The notes beneath the pieces were generated by a model. It had not been told where the DNA came from. It made no database searches and saw nothing but the letters and a program-made list of their open reading frames with translations. A stretch of 64,000 bases of DNA from Ga0077530 sp046293075. GTDB taxonomy: Bacteria > Pseudomonadota > Alphaproteobacteria > Rhizobiales > Hyphomicrobiaceae. The DNA is taken from NCBI GenBank assembly GCA_046293075.1, contig JBKBPL010000014.1:1-64000 (forward strand), written 5' to 3'. The position numbers were made by a program, and so were the translations under genes. Each line of letters starts with the position of its first letter. Positions within the stretch are counted from its first letter, which is position 1. This document shows, in pieces, positions 36,511-46,344 of this stretch.

Positions 36511-38451
36511 ATGTCCTACAGAGGCGACGATCTCGATCTCAAGGTTCCGCCCGGCCGTCTGCGCGGCGGCATCGGTGCCGGCGATGCCACCCTCTGGGTC
36601 GACGAGACGGTGCTCGCCTGCTGCAACAACGCCTTCGACCTGGCCCTCGCCTACGGTGCTGCCGAGGTCCGGCTCGCGCACCTCGTCCACGCGCTCACCC
36701 GCGTCGATGCCGCCGTCCGCATTCTCGAGCAACGCGCCATCAGCACTGCCCGGCTGCGCCACGAGAGCGCCGCGCTGATCGTCAACGAGAGCCCGGTGCC
36801 GCTCACCGGCGATCGCACGCCGCCGCGCCGCTCGACCGAGCTCGAGGACGTCCTGCGCCGCGCCGTCGATGCAGCCCGGCGTCGTGGCGCGGCCGCCGGT
36901 GTCGAGGATGTACTGCACGCTCTGCTCATGGGCCACCGCGCCGATCCCGCCGTGGACCTTCTGAGGCGGATGGCCCCCGAGCTCCGCGCCGAGAGCGCGC
37001 TCCAGGCTTATCCGGCGGCGCGCCTCGAGCTGATCGAGGACACGCTGCGCGGCATCCATGCCGAGCTTGCCGGCGACCGCAAGCTGCTCTCCGACCTCGT
37101 ACGCGATCTTCAGCGCGAGGTCGCCAGTCAACGCGGCGACAGCGCAAGTCTTTCAACTGCACTCCGCGAGCGTCTCGCCGAGCTGGAGCGGCACCTCCGC
37201 GCCACGCCGCAAATCGCGGAGAAGCTGCAGTCCATCGATCAGGCCGTGCAGGGCACGATGGGCGAGGGCGTCCGCACGTGGACGGCCATCGAGCAACGTC
37301 TGGAGAGCCTCGAAACCGCCGTCCGCGCCGCCGATCTTCTCGAACCGCTCGCGAAACGGCTGGCCCTCGTCGAGCAGGCGCTGCAGGAGCGCGGGAGCGA
37401 CACCGTTCGCAGCTGGGTCGCGCTCGCCGATCGCGTGCAGTCCCTCGAGAAGCTCTATCAAGCCGGCTCGAGCGAAGCGATTCGCCAGTGGAGCACCCTC
37501 ACGCAAGGCAATGCCGAGATCCTGAAGTCGCTCGCTCAGCAGCAGTCGGCCCCGATCGACGGCGGCGCGCTCGCGGAGCGGCTGGAGTTGATCGAGCGCA
37601 CGGTCCGCAGTGCGCTCGGCGATGCCGTACGCTCGAACACCTTGCTCGCCGACCGCGTCGGCGGCGTCGAACGCGTCATCGGCACGCGCAACGACACGCA
37701 ATCGGCCATGCACCTCGACGAGCGTCTCCGCGCACTCGAGAGCGCCCTCGATGGCCGGACACGCGAGACCGGCGGGCGCTGGCTCGAGCTGGTCGATCGC
37801 CTGACCTCCATCGAGGGGCGCATCAGCGGCATTGCCCAAGCGTCGGCAGGCGCTGCGCCACCAACAGCCGAAGACATCACAAGACCCGTCGTCGGCTATC
37901 TCGCATCGGTCGCCGATGCTGCGGCCGCGCGTGACGTCAGCCACGCGCGCGCCATGGCCGAGATCGGCGGCCGCGTCGCTGCGCTCGAGCACGTCGTCCA
38001 GGCCAACAATGCCGCGGTCCATGCCGCTGCCCGCGTCTATGACCGCAATACCGACGAGCTGCACGAGGGGTTCATGCGGTTGAGCGAGAACCAGCACACG
38101 CTCGCCTCTGCCATAGGCGACTGGCGAGACGACAGTACCACGGAGCTGCGCCGCATCGCCGGCAGCCTCGACCGCCTCAAGGCTGTCGAGGCGCGCCTCG
38201 AGAGCCTCAGCCGCTACTTCACCGCCGCGTCTGTCCGCAACGTGCCCGCATCCGCCGAAACCTACACGCCGCCCGAGAAGCCGGCCGCGGAGCCCAAGCA
38301 TGGCACGCCGCTTCCCAGCATCGCCGGCTTCCGGCGCTGGCTGTTCGGGAGCAGCGACGTGCGCCGGGCCACTGCCAACACCGATCCGCGCTGGCAGCGC
38401 CTGCGTGACGAGATCCGCACCGCCGCCGAACGCCTGCGCAAGCGCTCGTAG
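36511..38451 (+). CDS. Clp-N-like domain protein with long coiled-coil body, unknown function
   Basis: A 646-residue soluble protein. Residues about 25-150 form two helical repeats like the ClpA/B N-terminal (Clp_N) fold (ACCNNAFDLALAYGAAEVRLAHLVHAL, then VEDVLHALLMG). The next 400 residues are repeating coiled-coil units of about 50 residues, each with a tryptophan followed by R-x-x-x-L/I-E (VRTWTAIEQRLESLE, VRSWVALADRVQSLE, IRQWSTLTQG, TGGRWLELVDRLTSIE). A short basic tail has G-F-R-R-W-L-F-G-S. No ATPase domain is present. CAGGAGTGGG precedes the ATG. It may be an adaptor or scaffold. Confidence 0.75.
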   Translation: MSYRGDDLDLKVPPGRLRGGIGAGDATLWVDETVLACCNNAFDLALAYGAAEVRLAHLVHALTRVDAAVRILEQRAISTARLRHESAALIVNESPVPLTGDRTPPRRSTELEDVLRRAVDAARRRGAAAGVEDVLHALLMGHRADPAVDLLRRMAPELRAESALQAYPAARLELIEDTLRGIHAELAGDRKLLSDLVRDLQREVASQRGDSASLSTALRERLAELERHLRATPQIAEKLQSIDQAVQGTMGEGVRTWTAIEQRLESLETAVRAADLLEPLAKRLALVEQALQERGSDTVRSWVALADRVQSLEKLYQAGSSEAIRQWSTLTQGNAEILKSLAQQQSAPIDGGALAERLELIERTVRSALGDAVRSNTLLADRVGGVERVIGTRNDTQSAMHLDERLRALESALDGRTRETGGRWLELVDRLTSIEGRISGIAQASAGAAPPTAEDITRPVVGYLASVADAAAARDVSHARAMAEIGGRVAALEHVVQANNAAVHAAARVYDRNTDELHEGFMRLSENQHTLASAIGDWRDDSTTELRRIAGSLDRLKAVEARLESLSRYFTAASVRNVPASAETYTPPEKPAAEPKHGTPLPSIAGFRRWLFGSSDVRRATANTDPRWQRLRDEIRTAAERLRKRS

Positions 38452-38482
38452 TCGCGGGCGTGTGTGGCTTGGCTCTATCCCC

Positions 38483-38513
38483 CTCCCCCGCACAAGGAGG
38501 ACGGATGGGGGAG
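38483..38513. repeat. Imperfect hairpin, possible diverged palindromic element
   Basis: CTCCCCC (38483-38489) pairs with GGGGGAG (38507-38513) about 30 bases after the coiled-coil gene. It recalls the GC-rich palindromic element but the outer arms are not conserved, so membership is doubtful. Confidence 0.3.
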
Positions 38514-38657
38514 CCCCAACGCGCATGGTCTGCGATCCCTCTCCTGGCTCCCGGCAGAGGCAGGGAAACGGGGCGATTGCGCGCCCCGCCTCTTGCCGGT
38601 GCTCCCGCGCTGTGCTGCTGTCCGCACCACAAGAGCATCACTCCCGGAGGACGCCCC

Positions 38658-40010
38658 ATGAATCTCTCGTTCATGCTCAAGGAGCGCGCCGCGCTAGGCA
38701 AGCCCGTGCGGATCGGCCAGATCGGGGCCGGCAAGTTCGGCACCATGCACCTCGCACAAGTGCGCCTGACAACGGGCATGCATCTCGTCGGCCTCGCCGA
38801 TCTGCTTCCCGACCGCGCCAGGAGCCGCATGATCGAGGTCGGCTGGCCGGCCGAGCAGGCCGGCGCCAAGTCGCTCGGCGATGCGCTCAAGTCCGGCGCA
38901 ACGCACGTCACCGACGACGCCATGGCGCTTATTACCTGCCCCGACATCGACGTCATCGTGGAAGCCACGGGCGATCCGGCAACCGGCATCAGGCTCTGCC
39001 TCGCCGCCATCGCCCACGGCAAGCACATCGTGATGGTGAACGTCGAAGCCGACAGCGTCGCAGGGCCATTGCTCGCGCAGAAGGCGCGCGCCGCCGGCGT
39101 CGTCTATTCGCTGGCCTGGGGCGACCAGCCCGCCCTCGTCTGCGAGCACGTCGACTGGGCGCGCACGTGCGGCTTCGAGGTCGTCGCCGCCGGCAAAGGC
39201 ACGCGCTACCACCCGACCTACCACCAGTCGAACCCCGACACGGTCTGGGACATTCTCTCGACGTATCTCAAGATCGAGGATCGCCGGCACATCAATCCGA
39301 AGATGTTCAACTCGTTCATCGACGGCACGAAGTCGGGCATCGAGATGACCGCCATCTGCAATGCCACGGGCCTCGTGCCGCAGACGGACGGGCTGGCCTT
39401 CCCGCCGGCCTCCCGCTTCGAGCTCGCCGAGGTCTGCAAGCCGAGGAGCGATGGCGGCACGCTTGAAAAGAAGGGCGTCACCGAGGTCGTCTCGTCGATC
39501 ACGCGCGACAACAAGGATGTCCCGCACAATCTTGTCATGGGCACGTACGTCGTGATCACATCGGAGAGCGCCTACACGCAGTCATGCTTCAGGGAATACT
39601 CCATGCTACCCGACCGCAGCGGCAGGTATGCGGCCCTCTATCGCCCGACGCACATGATCGGCCTCGAGCTCGGCCTCTCGATCGCCTCGGCTGCGCTGCG
39701 CAAGGAGCCGACCGGCTCGCCCTTCTGCTTCAACTCCGATGTCGTCGCGACGGCGAAGCGCGATCTCAAGAAGGGCGAAGTGCTCGATGGCGAAGGCGGA
39801 TTCTGCGTCTGGGGCAAGCAGACGCCGGCCGAGATCTCGCTCAAGGAGGGCTATCTGCCGCTCGGCCTCGCGCACAAGGTCCCGTTGAAGCGCGACATCG
39901 AGGTCGGCGAGCGAATCAAGTGGGACGATGTCGCTTACGATGCAACCGACGATGCAGTGCGCGTCCGCCGCGAGATGGAGGCGGTGTTCGGCCGGCGGAA
40001 TGTGGCGTAG
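38658..40010 (+). CDS. SAF-domain NAD(P)-dependent oxidoreductase (homoserine dehydrogenase-like, COG4091)
   Basis: A 450-residue protein. The N-terminal Rossmann part has I-G-Q-I-G-A-G-K-F-G near residues 20-29, then D-V-I-V-E-A-T-G-D-P. The C-terminal third has the SAF-domain segment L-K-K-G-E-V-L-D-G-E-G-G-F. This is the COG4091 family of predicted homoserine dehydrogenase relatives, whose characterised members act on sugar-acid or keto-acid substrates. CCCGGAGG lies 8 bases before the ATG, and residues before it are not protein-like. No pathway neighbours suggest the substrate. Confidence 0.85.
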   Translation: MNLSFMLKERAALGKPVRIGQIGAGKFGTMHLAQVRLTTGMHLVGLADLLPDRARSRMIEVGWPAEQAGAKSLGDALKSGATHVTDDAMALITCPDIDVIVEATGDPATGIRLCLAAIAHGKHIVMVNVEADSVAGPLLAQKARAAGVVYSLAWGDQPALVCEHVDWARTCGFEVVAAGKGTRYHPTYHQSNPDTVWDILSTYLKIEDRRHINPKMFNSFIDGTKSGIEMTAICNATGLVPQTDGLAFPPASRFELAEVCKPRSDGGTLEKKGVTEVVSSITRDNKDVPHNLVMGTYVVITSESAYTQSCFREYSMLPDRSGRYAALYRPTHMIGLELGLSIASAALRKEPTGSPFCFNSDVVATAKRDLKKGEVLDGEGGFCVWGKQTPAEISLKEGYLPLGLAHKVPLKRDIEVGERIKWDDVAYDATDDAVRVRREMEAVFGRRNVA

Positions 40011-40126
40011 TCCTGCACGAAATCACCTTCACAGATCAATTCTCGCACAGCTCTGCTTGAGAGTATGGGCGGGGGTCTTGAGAATGCGCTCAGGTATCAC
40101 TGATTCCAGATGCGGAGTTCGCTCCG

Positions 40127-40927
40127 ATGGCCCGAAAGCCGACAGCAGCCGCGCAGGCTGCGCTTGATCAGGCGCAAAACCTGATCTATCGCGCCTGGGA
40201 AGCGGCGAGTGCGAAGAAGCGCATCGCGCTCGCGGAGAAGGCACTCGCGATCAGCCCGCTCTGCGCAGATGCCTACGTGCTTCTGGCCGAGCACGCGGAG
40301 CCCGGCTCGGACCTGGCACTCGATCTGTGGCGGCGTGGCGTCGATGCGGGTGGCAAGGCGATCGGCAAGGCCGGCTTCGACGAATATGCGGGCATGTTCT
40401 GGGGCTTCCTGGAGACGCGACCCTATATGCGGGCCCGTTTCGGCCTCGCCCGCACCCTGTGGTCACGCGGCATTTTGCATGAGGCCATCGATCACCTGCG
40501 CGGGATGCTGAGCCTCAACCCGAACGACAATCAGGGCGCCCGCTACACCCTCGCTGCGGTGCTCGTCGAGGCGGCGCGGGACGAGGAACTTGCTGTTCTG
40601 CTCAAGCAATATTCGGAGGATGCCTCGGCCGCCTGGGTCTGGACGGCGGCCCTGGCGGCATTTCGGCGATCAGGCGACAAGAAAGAGAGCCGCGCACGGC
40701 TAGCCGAGGCGCTCGACAACAACCCATACGTGCCGGCCTACATTCTTGGCACGAAACGGGTACCGAAGCGGGTGCCACCCTACTACAGCCCCGGCGAGGA
40801 CGACGAAGCGATTGTCTATGCGCTGGACTTCCTCACCGGATGGACACTTTCACCCGGCGCGATCGATTGGCTGCGATCGCAGGTGCCTGCGAAGAAGCCC
40901 GCGAGGCGTCCACCGCGGCAGCAGTAG
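40127..40927 (+). CDS. Tetratricopeptide-like (ST7-related) protein
   Basis: A 266-residue alpha-helical protein. Helical pairs include IALAEKALAISPLCADAYVLLAEHA and LSLNPNDNQGARYTLAAVLVEA, and the segment FWGFLETRPYMRARFGLA is well conserved in this bacterial family. TPR-like repeats mediate protein contacts. The C-terminus is basic (AKKPARRPPRQQ). It is convergent with uvrB. The specific role is unknown. Confidence 0.8.
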   Translation: MARKPTAAAQAALDQAQNLIYRAWEAASAKKRIALAEKALAISPLCADAYVLLAEHAEPGSDLALDLWRRGVDAGGKAIGKAGFDEYAGMFWGFLETRPYMRARFGLARTLWSRGILHEAIDHLRGMLSLNPNDNQGARYTLAAVLVEAARDEELAVLLKQYSEDASAAWVWTAALAAFRRSGDKKESRARLAEALDNNPYVPAYILGTKRVPKRVPPYYSPGEDDEAIVYALDFLTGWTLSPGAIDWLRSQVPAKKPARRPPRQQ

Positions 40928-40982
40928 CGCCGCACGTCATCCGCCGTAAGCGAAGGCTCCATCGGCGTCACCCCCGGGGGCT

Positions 40983-40999
40983 GAGGGCCGCAGGCCCTC
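40983..40999 (-). terminator. Hairpin after uvrB, possible terminator
   Basis: GAGGGCC pairs with GGCCCTC around a 3-base loop, 6 bases past the re-located uvrB stop. No U-run follows on either strand, so it may be Rho-dependent or a fold-back element only. Confidence 0.3.
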
Positions 41000-41004
41000 G
41001 TACG

Positions 41005-44000
41005 TCACATCCCCGGCCGCCCGGTCTTGCGTGGACGTCCCCGCCGCCCTTTCTTCTCGGACTTCGACGGCACATCGACGGTGCGCGGGGGCTTCGGCGG
41101 GGCCACCCGGCCAACCGGCACTTCCGTCCGTCCGACCGTCATCTCGTCGAGCGTCGGCTTGCGCACGCGCGATGTGGACTGCGCGTAGGTGGGTTGTACC
41201 GGCTCGTACGCATCCTTGATCCGCGACTGTGCCCTCTCCCCGTCCTTCTCGGTGAGAGGGCTAGGGTGAGGGGCGGCCTTAGATGCTGCGGCCTGCGGCC
41301 GCCCCTCACCNNNNNNNNNNTTCCCCGCGCGTGTGCCCCCCCCCCGCCCGGGGGGGTGCGTGGGGTGGGGGGGGGGGCGGCCTTGGCGGCGGCGGCCGCC
41401 CCCCCCCCCCCCCCCCGACCCTCTCCCCGCTTGCGGGGAGAGGGGGCAGCGAGAACATTCGCGTTCGCACCATACGTGCGTGCACCTTTGAAGCTGCCGG
41501 CGCGATCCTCCACGTCGGACTGCCGCGCAAGCGGATCGTCGGCGATCACAAGCTCGGTCTCGCGCAGGCGCTTGATCTCGTCACGCAGCCGCGCCGCCGC
41601 CTCGAATTCGAGATCGGCCGCCGCATCGCGCATGCGCCGCTCCATGTCCTCGATGACCTTCGCGAGGTTGTGCCCGACGAGCGGCGCATCGGCGAGGCCG
41701 ATGTCCACCGTCACATGATCCTGTTCGTACACCGACGCCATGGCATCGCCGATCGACTTGCGCACACTCTCCGGCGTGATGTTGTTCGCCGCATTCCACG
41801 CGAGCTGCTTCTCGCGGCGCCGGTTCGTCTCGCTGAGCGCGCGGTCCATCGAGCCCGTGATCTGGTCGGCATAGAGGATGACCCTGCCGTCGACGTTGCG
41901 TGCTGCGCGGCCGATGGTCTGGATCAGCGATGTCTCCGAACGCAGGAAACCTTCCTTGTCCGCATCCAGGATCGCTACGAGCCCGCACTCGGGTATGTCC
42001 AGGCCCTCGCGCAACAGGTTGATGCCGATCAGCACGTCGAAGGCGCCGAGCCGCAGGTCGCGGATGATCTCGATGCGTTCCAGCGTCTCGATGTCGGAGT
42101 GCATGTAGCGCACGCGGATGCCGTTCTCATGCATGTACTCGGTGAGATCCTCGGCCATCCGCTTGGTCAGCACGGTCACCAGCGTGCGGTAGCCGGCGCG
42201 CGCGACGTGCCGCACCTCGTCGAGGAGATCATCCACCTGCGACTTCGCCGGCCGCACCTCGACGACAGGATCGACCAGCCCGGTCGGCCGGATCACCTGC
42301 TCGACGAACGTGCCGCCCGACTGCTCCAGCTCCCAGTCGCCCGGCGTCGCCGACACATAAACGGTCTGCGGCCGCATGGCGTCCCATTCCTCGAAGCGCA
42401 GCGGCCGGTTGTCCATGCAGGAGGGCAGGCGGAAGCCGAATTCGGCAAGCGTCGCCTTGCGCCGGTAGTCGCCGCGGAACATGCCGCCGATCTGGGGCAC
42501 CGTGACATGGCTTTCGTCGACGAAGACGAGCGCGTTGTCGGGCAGGTACTCGAACAGGGTCGGCGGCGGCTCGCCAGGGTTGCGGCCCGTCAGATAGCGT
42601 GAGTAGTTCTCGATGCCGGCGCAGGAGCCCGTCGCCTCCATCATCTCGATATCGAACAGCGTGCGCTGCTCGAGCCGTTGCGCCTCGAGCAGCTTGCCGG
42701 CAGCGTACAGCTCTTCGAGACGCTGTTTCAGCTCCACCTTGATCGAGGCCACGGCCTGCTGCAGCGTCGGCTTCGGCGTCACGTAATGCGAGTTCGCGTA
42801 GACCTTCACGAGCTTCAGCTCGTCGGTCTTCTGTCCCGTGAGCGGATCGAACTCGGTGATCGCCTCGATCTCGTCGCCGAAGAGCGAGATGCGCCACGCG
42901 CGATCCTCCAAATGCGCCGGGAAGAGTTCCACCGTGTCGCCGCGCACGCGGAAGGCCCCCCGCGCGAATGCCGCATCATTGCGCCGGTAATGCAGCGCCA
43001 CGAGGTCGGCGAGGAGCTGGTCGCGCGAGAGCTGATCGCCGACCTGCACCTGCAGTGTCATCGCCGTATAGGTCTCGACCGAGCCGATACCGTAGATGCA
43101 CGACACCGACGCCACGATGATCACGTCATCGCGCTCGAGCAGTGCGCGCGTCGCGGCGTGTCGCATCCGATCGATCTGCTCGTTCACCGAGGCTTCCTTC
43201 TCGATGTACGTGTCGGTACGCGGCACGTACGCCTCAGGCTGGTAGTAATCGTAATACGAGACGAAGTACTCGACGGCGTTCGACGGGAAGAAGCTCCTGA
43301 ACTCGCCGTAGAGCTGCGCCGCGAGCGTCTTGTTCGGCGCCAGGATCAGCGCGGGGCGCTGCGTCTCGGCGATCACGTGCGCCATGGTGAAGGTCTTGCC
43401 TGAGCCGGTAACACCGAGCAGCACCTGGTTGCGCTCATGCTGGCCCACGCCCGCAACCAGCTCCGCGATCGCCTGCGGCTGGTCGCCGCGCGGCGCGAAC
43501 TCGGACACAAGCTTGAAGGCAACGCCGCCCTCGGATTTCTCCGGCCGCTCCGGGCGATGCGGCATGAACATCGGCATGTTGCCGGCGACCAGCGGATGGG
43601 CGGCGATCATGGGCTGCTGCGCGAGCAGGGCCTTGGCGCGGTCCGAGCGCTCCTCCGGCCTGGCGAGCAGCGCGTTCAGCGTCGCTGAGGGCGAGAAGTC
43701 CTCCGGCCGCGGCTTCACCGAGCGGAGCGCGGGCAGGACCGGCGACGGTCCCCTCTCCCCGTCCTTCATCGGGAGAGGGTTGGGGTAGGGTGCGGCGTCG
43801 GTGGCTGCGACTTGCGGCCGCCCCTCACCGCGGCCCTCTCCCCGCAAGCGGCGAGAGGGGGGAGAAGGTATGAATGGCGCCTGCGGGGCCTCGCCGAATC
43901 CGGGCGTGCCGGCACTGGTCTCCACGGGCGGCCCGACGGGCTTGCCCGAGCGCCCGCGCGATGGCCGTGGGCGCGGCGTCGTGTCGACGTCCCTCGGCGA

Positions 44001-44030
44001 TTTCGGCGGTGATGCGGGAGATTTGGCCAT
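41005..44030 (-). CDS. uvrB: UvrABC system protein B, frame interrupted by an assembly gap
   Basis: Nucleotide-excision repair helicase. From ATG 44030 the frame runs through Walker A (GVTGSGKT, residues 206-213), the beta-hairpin region (YYDYYQPEAYVPRTDTYIEKE), helicase motifs (NLLREGLDIPE, IQTIGRAARN) and the UVR domain (MRDAAADLEFEAAARLRDE). Past the N-run the old frame gives nonsense, but another frame (stop at 41005-41007) encodes R-K-P-T-L-D-E-M-T-V-G-R-T-E-V-P-V-G...RRGRPRKTGRPGM, the UvrB tail of rhizobia. The gene is therefore probably intact, and the break comes from the gap and poly-C errors. The 170-residue N-terminal extension is unusually long and contains a translated palindromic element. 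Confidence 0.9.
41232..41444. repeat. GC-rich palindromic element copy in uvrB C-terminal region, split by the gap
   Basis: Left part: CCCTCTCC...GAGAGGG then TGAGGGGCGGCC pairing with GGCCGCCCCTCA (41232-41310). Right part after the gap: CCCTCTCCCCGC (41419-41430) pairs with GCGGGGAGAGGG (41433-41444). Together they match the two-hairpin layout of the copy at 43.8 kb. Confidence 0.65.
41311..41320. other. Assembly gap (10 N) with low-quality flank
   Basis: Ten undetermined bases. The following 41330-41417 contains long C and G runs unlike anything else in the window and should be treated as sequencing or assembly error. Confidence 0.95.
43750..43862. repeat. GC-rich palindromic element, complete copy inside uvrB N-terminal region
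   Basis: About 113 bases: CCCTCTCCC/GGGAGAGGG hairpin (43751-43779), a GGGTGCGGC...CGGCCGCCCC inner arm, then CCCTCTCCCCGC/GCGAGAGGGG hairpin (43834-43860). It is in frame and contributes about residues 55-97 of UvrB. Confidence 0.7.
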
Positions 44031-44166
44031 CGGCTGGAATATGGCGCCGCCTGCGGGGCGGCACAATGGCCGTCTCCTGCCAGCGGCCGGTCAGGAACCA
44101 GATCGAACAGCAGAATCGGGCGGGTCTGACAGGCGCGATCGCACGGCCCGATACGCGATCGAAACG

Positions 44167-44823
44167 CTAAAACTCCACCTCGAGCTCGATGATCTCCTCC
44201 GGCTCGGCAAGCGCGCCCTCGGTCCATTCCTGCACCAGCGGCCACGCGAAGATGGCCTCGCAGTAGGCATCAAGCCGCGGGTCCATCTCAACCGCATAGG
44301 TCCGGAAGCGCGTGCAGACGGGCGCGTACATGGCATCCGCAACGCTGAGCTTGTCGCCGAAAAGGTAGGGCCCGCCATACTTCTCGAGGCATTCCGCCCA
44401 GATCGTGCGGACCCGCTCCACGTCCGGCCGCGCGCCGGAGAAGATCTTGAACTTCTGGTGCCGGGCCTTGAGGTTCATCGGCAAGGCCGACCGCAGGTTG
44501 TAGAAGCCCGAATGCATCTCGCCGGAAATCGAGCGGCAATGCGCGCGCGCCGCCCGGTCTGCCGGGTAGAGCCCGGCCTCCGGCGCCACCTCGTTCAGAT
44601 ATTCAGCGATCGCGAGCGTATCCCAGACCGTCACCCCATCGTGAACCAGCCGCGGCACAAGCACCGAGGGGGAGAGCAGCAACAGCTCCTGGCGGGTCTC
44701 CGGCGCATCGATATCGACCCGCTCCTCCACCACGTCCAGCCCGGCCATCCGGCACAGGAGCCAGCCGCGCAGCGACCACGACGAGTAGTTTCTCGAGGAA
44801 ATCGTCAGTCTTGCCTGCGCCAT
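44167..44823 (-). CDS. Glutathione S-transferase family protein
   Basis: A 218-residue GST. The N-terminal domain opens LTISSRNYSSWSLRGWLL, with cis-Pro at V-L-V-P-R-L and the glutathione contact W-D-T-L-A-I-A-E-Y-L. The C-terminal helical domain has F-G-D-K-L-S-V-A-D-A-M-Y. The N-terminal serine-rich motif is that of the YfcF/maleylacetoacetate-isomerase-like bacterial GSTs. It lies upstream of uvrB on the same strand but separated by 137 bases, and divergent from the PHA depolymerase gene. Confidence 0.88.
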   Translation of the reverse strand: MAQARLTISSRNYSSWSLRGWLLCRMAGLDVVEERVDIDAPETRQELLLLSPSVLVPRLVHDGVTVWDTLAIAEYLNEVAPEAGLYPADRAARAHCRSISGEMHSGFYNLRSALPMNLKARHQKFKIFSGARPDVERVRTIWAECLEKYGGPYLFGDKLSVADAMYAPVCTRFRTYAVEMDPRLDAYCEAIFAWPLVQEWTEGALAEPEEIIELEVEF

Positions 44824-44942
44824 CTCTGCAAACCTGTCCTGCGGCCACCGCCGCGCCGCACAATTTTGTTCTCGCGCCGCACAATAGACTGCCCTAGCTT
44901 TAAGGTCCCGCGCAAGCCCGTGCGACTAGGAGCCCGGTACCT

Positions 44943-46157
44943 ATGCTTTATCAGGCCTATCAGCTGCAGGACGATCTGGCCGCGCTCATGCGCTCGAGCG
45001 CCCGCTGGGCCATGGGCGCGTTCGGGAACGGCGGGAGCGCGTTCGCGCACCCCACGGCGCGGCACTTCGCCGCCGCCCTGGCCATGATCTCTCGCTTCCA
45101 GCTGACCCACACACGGCCGGCGTTCGGCCTTACCACCGTCAAGGTCGGCAACCGCGACGTACCGGTGACGGAGGAGGTCACGCTCGATCTTCCCTTCGGC
45201 AAGCTCCTCCACTTCGCCAAGGACATCGACACGCCGCAGCCGCGCATCATGATCGTCGCGCCGCTCTCAGGGCACTTCTCGACCTTATTGCGCGGTACCG
45301 TCGAAACCATGCTCTCCGACCACGATGTCTACATCACCGACTGGGCCAACGCCCGCGACGTGCCGCTCGAGGCTGGGAGCTTCGGCGTCGACGACTATGT
45401 CGACTATCTCATCAAGTTCCTCGACACGATCGGCCCGCGCGCCCACGTCCTCGCCGTGTGCCAGCCCTGCGTGCAGACACTCGCCGCCGTCGCGGTCATG
45501 TCGCAGACGAACCATCCCGCAACGCCGATCTCGATGACCCTGATGGCCGGCCCGATTGATCCACGCGAGAGCCCGACCGAGGTCAACGAGCTGGCCGTGG
45601 CAAAATCACTCGCTTGGTTCGAGAGCTCCCTGATTCACCGCGTGCCCCATCGCCACGCCGGCCGCGGCCGCCGCGTCTATCCGGGCTTCATCCAGCTCGT
45701 CGCCTTCATGTCGATGAACATGGCGCGCCACACCGCCGCCCACCGCAAACTCTACATGCACCTCGCCAACGGCGAGGAAAAGGAAGCCGCAAAAATCAAG
45801 GACTTCTATGACGAGTATTTCGCCGTCCTCGATATGACGGAAGAATTCTATATGGAGACCATCGACCGGGTCTTCCAGAAGGCGGAGCTGGCGCAAGGCC
45901 GGTTCACCTATCGCGGCCACAAGGTCGATCCCGGCACCATTCGCAAGACCGCCCTGCTCACGGTCGAAGGCGGTCGCGACGACATCTGCGCGCTCGGCCA
46001 GACGGCTGCCGCGCACGACCTGTGCAGCTCTCTGCGGCCCCATCTGAAGCGCCATCACCTGCAGGCGAACGTCGGTCACTACGGCGTGTTCAATGGCCGG
46101 CGATGGGAGAAGGAGATCTATCCCGTCGTGCGCAACATGATCCTGGCGATGGAGTAG
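44943..46157 (+). CDS. phaZ: Intracellular polyhydroxyalkanoate depolymerase
   Basis: A 404-residue protein of the cytosolic PHB depolymerase family. The start MLYQAYQLQDDL is characteristic. The nucleophile elbow reads A-V-C173-Q-P-C176, with a cysteine in place of serine as known for this family, and R-I-M-I-V-A-P-L-S-G-H-F-S is the conserved oxyanion region. The C-terminal G-H-Y-G-V-F-N-G carries the catalytic His. It releases hydroxyacyl units from stored granules. Together with the two phasins it shows PHA storage and mobilisation. Confidence 0.94.
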   Translation: MLYQAYQLQDDLAALMRSSARWAMGAFGNGGSAFAHPTARHFAAALAMISRFQLTHTRPAFGLTTVKVGNRDVPVTEEVTLDLPFGKLLHFAKDIDTPQPRIMIVAPLSGHFSTLLRGTVETMLSDHDVYITDWANARDVPLEAGSFGVDDYVDYLIKFLDTIGPRAHVLAVCQPCVQTLAAVAVMSQTNHPATPISMTLMAGPIDPRESPTEVNELAVAKSLAWFESSLIHRVPHRHAGRGRRVYPGFIQLVAFMSMNMARHTAAHRKLYMHLANGEEKEAAKIKDFYDEYFAVLDMTEEFYMETIDRVFQKAELAQGRFTYRGHKVDPGTIRKTALLTVEGGRDDICALGQTAAAHDLCSSLRPHLKRHHLQANVGHYGVFNGRRWEKEIYPVVRNMILAME

Positions 46158-46344
46158 GCCATCTGCGATCTCTGCACGACATGCCGTGCGTTCGGCTGCC
46201 TTCCCGGGGCGGCCCTGCCGCATCATAAAGCCACCCTCGACATCGGGCGGACGCGTGAATTGACCTGACGCCGCATGTCCCCTCACATCACAAGAGCATG
46301 GTTGCCTCGCCCGGCCAGCGGCATCCTCCGTGACGGGCGAAGCG

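Noticed and set aside
41330..41417. Poly-C/poly-G tracts as a possible phase-variation tract
   Set aside because: They abut an N-run and break an otherwise conserved gene; sequencing or assembly error is more likely.
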